The notes under the pieces are model-generated. The model did no database searches. It worked only from the letters and a program-made list of their open reading frames with translations, and was not told the DNA's origin. Source: DATCDR01 sp036510575 (GTDB lineage Bacteria; Actinomycetota; Acidimicrobiia; Acidimicrobiales; Bog-793). From it: DNA of 5,413 bases. The stretch's first letter is position 1; every line of letters starts with the position of its first letter. Location: NCBI GenBank assembly GCA_036510575.1, contig DATCDR010000004.1:1-5413 (forward strand), written 5' to 3'. Below, piece after piece: positions 1-5,227 of this stretch. A program made the position numbers and the translations under genes.

Positions 1-851
1 TGCGCGACGAGACGGGCCCTGCCGCGCTTCGCGATCGCACTCCACCTCTCCTCCGGTGGCCAGGTTGGCCCGGCTGACACGTCGCGAACCGGCTCAAAGC
101 CGTGCTCATAGGCGTGGCCGGCAAGGAAGTCGGTCGGGTTAAGCGCAATCCGGCGCGACGAGGTGCGAACCAGCGGTGCATTGACCCGAGCGATCGATTT
201 GCCAAGCAGGCGGGCCCGCAGCCCGAAGTCCCAGTCGTCGCCGGCTACGAGCACCGATTGGCCAGCGAGCTGCTCGGTGGGCTGGAGGTAGTAACTGAGC
301 GCGCTGCAAGTCGCGAGCGAGACCGCGTGGTTACACCCCCCGACGTTGACCACCCCGACGAACCGCTCCCACAGCGCGGTGTCCTTCCACATCCACTCAC
401 TCGCGCTGGCGACATCGGTGGCGAGAGCCGCCTCGCCGCCAAGCGCAGCGAATAACGCCGGCGCGACGAGGATCTCGGCCTCGGCTGCCTCGATCAGCTC
501 CAGCCAGCTGAGGAGGAAGTCAGCCTCGATCGAGACGTCGGCGTCGAGGGAGACGAGCCAGGTCTCGTCCGCGCTGACATTTCGCGCAGCAGCGTAGGCA
601 CCGAGTGCTTTAGCGCCTGCAGTCCTCGCGTACCCGGGGCCCTGTTTGCTCGTTTCGACCACGAGAAGCCGTGAATCGCTCGGGAGGCCCCCGTCGAAGC
701 CGTCGTTGTCGCCGTTGTCGACGAGGATGACGACGGCAGCACGACCCGCAACCTCGACCGCTTCGAGCAACGAGGTGACTGTCTCGCGTGCGAATCGACC
801 GTCGGCGTGCGCTGGCACGACAACGCCGGCCAGGCCGGCCTTCGATTTCAC
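1..851 (-). CDS. Family 2 glycosyltransferase, 3' end beyond the window
   Basis: The frame is open from a GTG start at 851-849 to the left edge: 283 codons, no stop, so the C-terminus is missing. The start begins VVVPAHADG (residues 10-18), typical of the first strand of a GT-A fold. LVSLDADV (99-106) holds the DxD motif (D103, D105) that binds metal and nucleotide-sugar in GT2 enzymes. GGCNHAVS (171-178) and GDDWDFGLRARLLG (204-217) match the acceptor-side and ED-like catalytic blocks of the family. No signal peptide or membrane helix is visible, so it is probably cytosolic. The GTG overlaps the TGA of the upstream FGE-like gene (GTGA), implying translational coupling and a shared pathway. 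A likely job is transfer of a sugar to the operon's product; donor and acceptor cannot be read. One TTA leucine codon (453-455) would matter only if the host uses bldA-type control. The fold is secure; the role is inferred. Confidence 0.88.
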   Translation of the reverse strand, partial: MKSKAGLAGVVVPAHADGRFARETVTSLLEAVEVAGRAAVVILVDNGDNDGFDGGLPSDSRLLVVETSKQGPGYARTAGAKALGAYAAARNVSADETWLVSLDADVSIEADFLLSWLELIEAAEAEILVAPALFAALGGEAALATDVASASEWMWKDTALWERFVGVVNVGGCNHAVSLATCSALSYYLQPTEQLAGQSVLVAGDDWDFGLRARLLGKSIARVNAPLVRTSSRRIALNPTDFLAGHAYEHGFEPVRDVSAGPTWPPEERWSAIAKRGRARLVA

Positions 852-1570
852 GGGGCGTCGACCACCAAGCGAACCCCAGCGCCAACCCAGGGCCGATAAA
901 GACCGTGGCGGCGCCGCGTCAGTGCGAGATCGCGATGGTGGTCGAAAGAGCCGCCCCGGGTGACGTGAGGATCGGCAGCCCAGGTTTCGTGGCGTGGGAC
1001 CGTCCAGTGCGCTCCAGGAAGCGGCTCGTAGACCGTCGCTGTCCACTCATCCACGTTGCCGGCGAGATCCAAGACACCCGCCTCCGACGCGCCCTCTGTC
1101 CTCGATCCGACCGGCTCGGTCGAGCCGAGTCCCGCCTCGACGAGATTGGCGCAGGAGGGATCAAACTCGTCTCCCCACGGATAGCGGCGATCCTCGCGAC
1201 CCCGAGCGACGTGCTCCCACTCGAACTCGGTAGGCAATCGGAGCCCAATGCCGTGATGGTCGGCGAGGCGACACGCCGCGTCAGCGGCTTCTTCGAAGCC
1301 GAGCTCGTCTGCGGGATGGTCCCACCCAAGCTCGGCTCGCTTGCGACGCGACACCGTCTCGGGCGCAACGACCGCCAGTTCGGACCAGGTAAGCGGGCAC
1401 CGCATCATCTGGAGGTTGCCGACAGCTGTCTCCAGGTGGCCGGTCTGTTTCGCGAAGTAGTGCCAGGGCAGATCGAGATCAGCATGCTCGCGCCAGACGA
1501 GCTTGACTGCCTCGAGCGCGGCACCGACTTCGAGGTGCCGTCCCCCGACATAGACGAGGTCGAGTTCCAA
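848..1570 (-). CDS. FGE/SUMF1-fold protein lacking copper-site cysteines, ToxD-like
   Basis: This 240-residue protein carries the core of the formylglycine-generating-enzyme (FGE-sulfatase, SUMF1/EgtB/PvdO) fold: RLPTEFEWE (111-119), ARGREDRRYPWGD (122-134), DLAGNVDEWT (168-177), VTRGGSF (203-209) and GAGVRLV (230-236). It is shorter than a typical FGE and its N-terminal part is divergent. In true FGEs two cysteines after the GGS motif bind copper. By alignment of GGSYMCHRSYC these positions are H211 and A216 here, and no cysteine occurs after C140. Sulfatase activation is therefore unlikely and no sulfatase gene is present. The start is TTG at 1570-1568, five bases after the WD40 stop, with only a weak AGGT upstream; no ATG or GTG was found in frame in the few codons checked further up. 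It ends in a GTGA overlap with the glycosyltransferase. Following a GTP cyclohydrolase II and a WD40 gene, it best matches ToxD of toxoflavin operons, whose exact role I do not know to be settled. Confidence 0.87.
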   Translation of the reverse strand: MELDLVYVGGRHLEVGAALEAVKLVWREHADLDLPWHYFAKQTGHLETAVGNLQMMRCPLTWSELAVVAPETVSRRKRAELGWDHPADELGFEEAADAACRLADHHGIGLRLPTEFEWEHVARGREDRRYPWGDEFDPSCANLVEAGLGSTEPVGSRTEGASEAGVLDLAGNVDEWTATVYEPLPGAHWTVPRHETWAADPHVTRGGSFDHHRDLALTRRRHGLYRPWVGAGVRLVVDAP

Positions 1571-1575
1571 CTGAC

Positions 1576-3450
1576 CTACCCGACCTGGCTCTTCGGCCGC
1601 TCGACTGCGGCAGCAGCGAGGAGATCGGCGATGTGCAGGCTCGCGCCGGCCACCACCGCCGAGCCCGTCCAGGTGAGCATCGTAAGCGTTCCGTCCCAGC
1701 TCGCCACGAGCGCCGCCGAAGCATCAAGACGCAGGATCGTCGAAATTGCCTGATCTGCCTCGAACACCACGTCTCCCGAGCGAGCGTCGGGTCTCACGCC
1801 GTCCAGATCGATCTGCCAGGCGTAGACGGCGAAGTCGTACGATCCGCCGAGCACGAGTGCCGTCTGACCTTCGCCCAGAATGCCAACTGCCTTCATCGAC
1901 TCGTCCGCACCGAGTAGGTCGATGGGGCGGTCAAACCTGCCGCCGACTCGGACGAGCCGGTCCCGCGAAGCGCTTGCTATGAGACCGCGCTGGTCGGTCG
2001 CAACCGCGTTGATGAGGTTGCCGTGGTTCCACAACACTTCGCTCGACCCGTCCATCGACAGCAGGCGGACGGTGCAGTCGGTCGCTGCGCTCACCGCCTC
2101 GGTGTCCAAACGCCAAGCGAGGGACTTAACAGAGCCGTCATGGACCTTTCCTACCCCCGCGACCGAGAGACCGTCACCGACGGCGAGGCGCGCGATCTCA
2201 CCTCCATAGGTACCCGCTAGCGCCAGGCGCCCACTGCTGTGGCCAGCGAGCGCGGTCACCGGGGCGTCGAGGGACAACTGATTGATCACCACGCCATCGG
2301 GGCCGTCCGTCGCGAAGCGGCTCACGAGCCCTCCATAGGAGCCAGCAAGCCAGCCCCCGTCGACCGCGGCAAGCGAAAGCACCGGATCGTCACCGAGGTG
2401 CCAGGCGCGCGACCCCGTCAGGGTGCCGGTGGTGAGGTCGGACCTCGGAACGGTCACCACCAGGCCGGAGTCGAGACCGACGGCGATCATGTTTCCTGCA
2501 ACTGCCAGTGCATTCGGGCCACTCGTGGCCGGGCCACCATCGCTTACGACGACGAGCGAGTCGATTTCGAGCACGACGGGCGCCGAGGAGAACGAGCCAA
2601 CTACAACGAGTCGACCAGAGACGTCGAGCGCGCGGGGCCAGAGCCGGCCGCCGACTATCGCCGACTCGACAACGTCACCACGTAGCACCCGTACAGCAGC
2701 GTCGTAACTGCCAACGATGAGGCGATCCGACCCGTCGTCGGCGAAGACAACCGAACGAGCTGCCGAGGAGGCAACCGCGTACTCAGCGAGGAGATCTAGC
2801 TCGGGTGAGACGATTCGCACGACTCCGTCATCGCAGGCGAGCGCTGCACGACTGCCGTCGGCGGACCAGCTGCATCCTTCGATCGAAGTCGCGAAACTCC
2901 GCCGATACGCGCGCTGCGGTAAATCGACGTTCCCAGCAAAGACCTCGCCGTCTTCGCCGACACTCAATACCGAGCCGGTGACCGACGCGGCGATCGCCAT
3001 GCAGTGACCCGAGTGCGCGGTCACGCGGCCTAGGAAGCGACCAGTCCGCCATTCCCAGAGCAACGCCGTCGAGTCCTCAGAGGCCGTCACTAGCCGCTCG
3101 CCGTCGGCCAGCCAGGCGACCGAGTTCACGTCGTCGGTGTGGCGTGCCAATCGACCGATCGGCTCGATCAATCCGCTCGATCTGTCGAAGTGATGTAACC
3201 CCACGGTCTTATCCGCCGATGCCGTGGCCAGGATCCCGTGATGCTGGGGCGACCAGGAAGCGGCATTCACGAGACGCCGGTGAAGGATCCGTCCGAGGGG
3301 CGCGAGGTTTCCGCCACCGCTCAGTTGCCAGATCATCGCTGTGCCGTCGTAGGAGGAGGTCGCGAGCAAGTCGCCCTCGGGGGCGATCGCCACGTGTGTG
3401 ATCGGAGCCGAGTGACCGAAAGGCGACCTCGGAAGGGTGACCGTACGCAT
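1576..3450 (-). CDS. WD40-repeat protein, probable double beta-propeller, ToxC-like
   Basis: A 624-residue protein built almost wholly of WD40-like units. The clearest are residues 12-43 (GH...SSYDGTAMIW), 57-88, 104-134 (HTDDVNSVAW...SEDSTALLW), 437-466 and 476-505. Weaker units fall near 146-175, 187-216, 227-258, 270-296, 312-335, 355-380, 396-424, 519-547 and 568-594. That makes about 14 blades, enough for two seven-bladed propellers. No signal peptide, membrane segment or fused enzymatic domain is visible, so it is likely a cytosolic scaffold, though some propellers bind ligands or catalyse. The ATG lies 9 bp after the stop of the GTP cyclohydrolase II and lacks a clear ribosome-binding site, so coupled translation is likely. 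WD40 proteins normally have no place beside riboflavin genes; this neighbour set is the one I associate with ToxC of the toxoflavin operon. Repeat count is by eye; individual degenerate blades are uncertain. Confidence 0.92.
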   Translation of the reverse strand: MRTVTLPRSPFGHSAPITHVAIAPEGDLLATSSYDGTAMIWQLSGGGNLAPLGRILHRRLVNAASWSPQHHGILATASADKTVGLHHFDRSSGLIEPIGRLARHTDDVNSVAWLADGERLVTASEDSTALLWEWRTGRFLGRVTAHSGHCMAIAASVTGSVLSVGEDGEVFAGNVDLPQRAYRRSFATSIEGCSWSADGSRAALACDDGVVRIVSPELDLLAEYAVASSAARSVVFADDGSDRLIVGSYDAAVRVLRGDVVESAIVGGRLWPRALDVSGRLVVVGSFSSAPVVLEIDSLVVVSDGGPATSGPNALAVAGNMIAVGLDSGLVVTVPRSDLTTGTLTGSRAWHLGDDPVLSLAAVDGGWLAGSYGGLVSRFATDGPDGVVINQLSLDAPVTALAGHSSGRLALAGTYGGEIARLAVGDGLSVAGVGKVHDGSVKSLAWRLDTEAVSAATDCTVRLLSMDGSSEVLWNHGNLINAVATDQRGLIASASRDRLVRVGGRFDRPIDLLGADESMKAVGILGEGQTALVLGGSYDFAVYAWQIDLDGVRPDARSGDVVFEADQAISTILRLDASAALVASWDGTLTMLTWTGSAVVAGASLHIADLLAAAAVERPKSQVG

Positions 3451-3459
3451 GCGGCGGAA

Positions 3460-4053
3460 CTACCGCAGGTGGGACATGCGGCTGATCTTGTGGTCGAGGT
3501 ACTCGTTTGCGCTCTCGGGCGCGCTAACCCATGCGGAGACTCGCTCCACCTCGATCCCCGCGTCTTCCACCGCCTGGATCTTCTCGGGGTTGTTGGTCAT
3601 CAACCGCACGCTGTCGATGCCCAGTTCACACAGCAAGTCGGCGGCACCGCTGAAGTCGCGGTCATCGACTGGGAGTCCGAGCGCGATGTTCGCCGCCACG
3701 GTGTCCACCCCACCATCTTGTAGCGCGTACGCAGCGAGCTTGTCCTCGATACCGATGCCGCGCCCCTCGTGATCGAGGAAGTAGACGATCAGCCCGCTCC
3801 CCTCCTCGCCGACGCGCCGGAAGGCCTCGTCGAGCTGGTCTCGGCAGTCACAGCGAGTCGACCCAAGGACTTCACTTGTCAGACATGCGCTGTGCAGGCG
3901 GACCAGCGGAACCCGCCCGTCAGCGAGGTCGCCGTGGCTCAAGGCCACCATTCGGGTGCCGCGATAGGTGTAGATCGCGGCCTGGAACTCGACGCCCTCG
4001 CGCGTCGTCCAACGAGTTGCCGTTCTCTCGGCAAGCCCGGACTCGATCGTCAT
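3460..4053 (-). CDS. ribA: GTP cyclohydrolase II (RibA/ToxB type)
   Basis: GTP cyclohydrolase II opens GTP, releasing formate and pyrophosphate, to give 2,5-diamino-6-ribosylamino-4(3H)-pyrimidinone 5'-phosphate, the first step of riboflavin and toxoflavin synthesis. The 197 residues match the E. coli RibA length (196). The zinc ligands are C57, C68 and C70 in HSACLTSEVLGSTRCDC (54-70). DHEGRGIGIEDKLAAYALQD (94-113) is the substrate-binding block, VDDRDFSG (129-136) holds the catalytic arginine (R132, E. coli R128), and MTNNPEKI (152-159) is the family's guanine-site motif. Y109, equivalent to E. coli Y105, is kept; a methionine there in a Streptomyces paralogue changes the product. No DHBP synthase (RibB) domain is fused and no ribD, ribE or ribH is beside it, arguing against a housekeeping riboflavin role. 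The ATG is supported by an AGGGGG site. It leads an operon with WD40 and FGE-like genes, so a ToxB-like role is favoured; the symbol ribA names the family only. Confidence 0.95.
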   Translation of the reverse strand: MTIESGLAERTATRWTTREGVEFQAAIYTYRGTRMVALSHGDLADGRVPLVRLHSACLTSEVLGSTRCDCRDQLDEAFRRVGEEGSGLIVYFLDHEGRGIGIEDKLAAYALQDGGVDTVAANIALGLPVDDRDFSGAADLLCELGIDSVRLMTNNPEKIQAVEDAGIEVERVSAWVSAPESANEYLDHKISRMSHLR

Positions 4054-4062
4054 CTTTCGTGG

Positions 4063-4068
4063 CCCCCT
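4063..4068 (-). promoter_or_regulatory. Ribosome-binding site of the GTP cyclohydrolase II gene
   Basis: AGGGGG on the minus strand ends 9 bases before the ATG at 4053-4051. It is the only good Shine-Dalgarno sequence in the four-gene operon; the three downstream genes have weak or no sites and start at or near the preceding stop. This supports the chosen start and a model of coupled translation through the operon. Confidence 0.7.
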
Positions 4069-4191
4069 GAACTGTCTGCCGTGCGAAAACCCGTTCGATC
4101 ATCGACCCGGCAATAACACCCGGTCCACGGAAGTTCTTCATCCTACCCTTGGTGACTAAAAAAGCAGCCTGGGACGGTTAAAACGGGTAGT

Positions 4192-4242
4192 GAGGAGACT
4201 CCGAGACCCTCGTGTTTCGAGTGCGACGCAGCCGGTCTCCTC
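4192..4242. repeat. Nested inverted repeat upstream of the operon
   Basis: GAGGAGAC (4192-4199) and GTCTCCTC (4235-4242) are a perfect 8-bp inverted repeat. They enclose a second small palindrome, CTCG-tgttt-CGAG (4209-4221). As RNA on the minus strand this would be a stem with an inner hairpin, about 140 bp before the GTP cyclohydrolase II start. It could be an operator or a leader structure; no T-run follows directly, so it is not a classical terminator. Confidence 0.4.
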
Positions 4243-4281
4243 CGTTTGTCACACGTCACTGACCTGCGGCTTTGTAGCTTA

Positions 4282-4331
4282 CCCGCCCACGGAAGCGGGC
4301 TCAGTCCGGGAAACCCGAGCCCCGGAATGAG
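4282..4331. repeat. Two adjacent hairpins in the intergenic region
   Basis: The first is CCCGC-8 nt-GCGGG (4282-4299). Directly next to it, CTCA-g-TCCGG (4300-4309) pairs with CCGGA-a-TGAG (4322-4331): nine pairs with one g/a mismatch and a 12-nt loop, which also offers an alternative CGGG-aaa-CCCG pairing. Two tightly packed stems suggest a structured RNA or protein-binding site. Strand is unknown, and it resembles no riboswitch or tRNA I recognise. Confidence 0.35.
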
Positions 4332-4439
4332 GAATCAGCGGGGCATACGCGCCTCCAGTTCAGAAATCCAGCCGACCGAATTACCCGCGAATGAAGAGAC
4401 GGGAGGATGCCCGGCTGCTCGGGAATGCCCTCCGATTCT

Positions 4440-4457
4440 CGGTGGCCCGCACCACCG
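4440..4457 (-). terminator. Possible terminator hairpin after the acetyltransferase
   Basis: CGGTGG (4440-4445) and CCACCG (4452-4457) form a perfect 6-bp stem with a 6-nt loop, starting 7 nt after the acetyltransferase stop codon on the minus strand. There is no T-run, but actinobacterial terminators often lack one. If it works, it separates the acetyltransferase from the GTP cyclohydrolase II operon. Confidence 0.3.
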
Positions 4458-4464
4458 CACGCGG

Positions 4465-5007
4465 TTACAGGTACCTAATAACCGTCGCAGGCACGCCCGC
4501 CACGATGGTCGCGGGAGCGACATCGCGTGTCACGACTGCTCCGGCCGCGACGACGGCATCGGCGCCGATGCGCACACCTGGCAAGATCGTTGCGGCAGCT
4601 CCGATCCACACATTCGTGTCGATCGTGATCGGCGCCGCGGTGATAAACGCGCGTCGCTTGTCCGGCTCCACAGGATGACCTGCCGTGACCAGGTTGACCT
4701 TGTTCGCGATCATCACTTGGTCCGCAATGTCGATAGCTCCGTGACCCGTGAACATGCAGTTGTAGCCGATGAATACGCCCCGCCCGACAGTGATGTTCAA
4801 GCCGCAGTCCGCATAGAAGGGCGGGATGAGCGTGAAAGTGTCACCAACGGGCTTGCCAATCAACTCCTCGAAGGCCGCCTGAATCTGTTCCGGCTCATCC
4901 ATGGAACAGGCACTGAGCTTGGCCGAAAGCCGCGTGGCCACCTTCACGCGTTCGAACATTTCACGCGATTCAGGCGATCTGGTTCGTATCAGTTGGTTGT
5001 CGTGCAT
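4465..5007 (-). CDS. LacA/NodL/Maa-type sugar O-acetyltransferase
   Basis: A 180-residue left-handed beta-helix acetyltransferase that would move an acetyl group from acetyl-CoA to a sugar or similar hydroxyl. An alpha-helical N-terminus with FEELIGK (46-52) leads to IPPFYADCGLNITVG (61-75), the LacA/Maa signature region. Hexapeptide repeats follow: GRGVFIGYNCMF, GAIDIADQVMI, then APITIDTNVWIGAAATILPG (125-144), VRIGADAVVAAGAVVTRDV (145-163) and the closing VAGVPATVIR (169-178). H111 in TAGHPVEP matches the catalytic histidine of LacA; N83 and W134 sit at other conserved positions. The ATG has a good GGAAG-type site just upstream. Length is near normal (LacA is about 203 residues), slightly short at both ends. 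It lies 411 bp from the operon on the same strand and probably has its own transcript. It could decorate or detoxify the neighbouring product, but nothing in the sequence proves a link. Confidence 0.93.
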   Translation of the reverse strand: MHDNQLIRTRSPESREMFERVKVATRLSAKLSACSMDEPEQIQAAFEELIGKPVGDTFTLIPPFYADCGLNITVGRGVFIGYNCMFTGHGAIDIADQVMIANKVNLVTAGHPVEPDKRRAFITAAPITIDTNVWIGAAATILPGVRIGADAVVAAGAVVTRDVAPATIVAGVPATVIRYL

Positions 5008-5010
5008 GCA

Positions 5011-5017
5011 CTTCCTT
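5011..5017 (-). promoter_or_regulatory. Ribosome-binding site of the acetyltransferase
   Basis: AAGGAAG on the minus strand sits just upstream of the ATG at 5007-5005; the AAGGA core is 5 bases from it. This supports the chosen start over the internal ATG at residue 17. Confidence 0.6.
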
Positions 5018-5129
5018 ACTTAGGCGCCCGTTCGGTAGGCCTCCGAGCCTAGGTGGCTGGTGTTGAACGAGTGTCCAATGTGCCGATCGATCCTTCGTCG
5101 ACAGCCGAGAGTGCCTCGCATGTTCCAGG

Positions 5130-5171
5130 TGCCAATGCCCGCGATGACGCCAACGCGGGCAATTCTTGGCA
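5130..5171. repeat. Strong bulged hairpin beside the IS remnant
   Basis: TGCCAA-TGCCCGCG (5130-5143) pairs with CGCGGGCA-attc-TTGGCA (5154-5171): 14 base pairs, a 10-nt loop and one 4-nt bulge on the 3' side of the + strand. It lies 57 bp beyond the transposase stop and 122 bp before the acetyltransferase start. It may be a terminator for the transposase, a structure at the IS end, or a remnant of a palindromic repeat. No T-run follows on either strand. Confidence 0.55.
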
Positions 5172-5207
5172 AGACGTAGGGCCTTCGGGGCCGGTCGTGC
5201 GACGCAA

Positions 5208-5223
5208 GGGCCCTCCAGGGCCT
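5208..5223 (-). terminator. GC hairpin just after the transposase stop
   Basis: GGCCCT (5209-5214) and AGGGCC (5217-5222) are a perfect inverted repeat, best drawn as a 5-bp stem with a TCCA loop, starting about 5 nt beyond the transposase stop on the minus strand. A second GGGCC-rich segment near 5179-5192 could pair with it in an alternative fold. It may terminate the transposase transcript; there is no T-run. Confidence 0.3.
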
Positions 5224-5227
5224 CTCA

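Larger units (their letters stand above)
4054..4464. other. Non-coding region upstream of the four-gene operon
   Basis: This 411-bp stretch holds no convincing gene on either strand; the open frames have no recognisable motifs and run antisense into the acetyltransferase. It should contain the operon promoter. A possible minus-strand -10 (TAGGAT, 4140-4145) lies about 86 bp before the ATG, but no acceptable -35 is seen 16-18 bp upstream. CTACCC (4143-4148) and GGGTAG (4185-4190) form a 6-bp inverted repeat around a minus-strand T6 run (4158-4163). The region also contains a nested inverted repeat at 4192-4242 and tandem hairpins at 4282-4331, listed separately. A regulated leader is possible; no known riboswitch consensus was recognised. 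Confidence 0.5.

Noticed and set aside
788..1753. 321-codon open frame on the plus strand
   Set aside because: It runs antisense through the FGE-like gene and the end of the WD40 gene, and its translation shows no recognisable motif. It is a by-product of high GC content.
848..3450. Conflict system or diversity-generating retroelement target (FGE/C-type lectin fold plus WD40)
   Set aside because: No reverse transcriptase, template/variable repeat pair, NTPase, protease or toxin domain is present. The cyclohydrolase and glycosyltransferase fit biosynthesis better.
4054..4331. FMN riboswitch ahead of the GTP cyclohydrolase II
   Set aside because: Expected for a riboflavin operon, but the conserved RFN segments (GGGUGAAAUUCCC-like and the paired distal elements) were not found; only loose GGG/CCC resemblance was seen.
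4221..4464. Group II intron remnant suggested by GTGCG and a nearby GAAA-containing stem
   Set aside because: No domain V consensus, no reverse transcriptase and no matching 3' end; the GTGCG is probably chance.
4246..5052. 268-codon open frame on the plus strand
   Set aside because: It is antisense to the acetyltransferase, whose motifs are unambiguous. The 4246-4464 part encodes no recognisable domain.
5046..5078. Promoter for the acetyltransferase (TTGGAC at 5073-5078, TAGGCT at 5046-5051, minus strand)
   Set aside because: The spacer would be 21 bp, too long for a standard promoter, so it is not listed as a feature.
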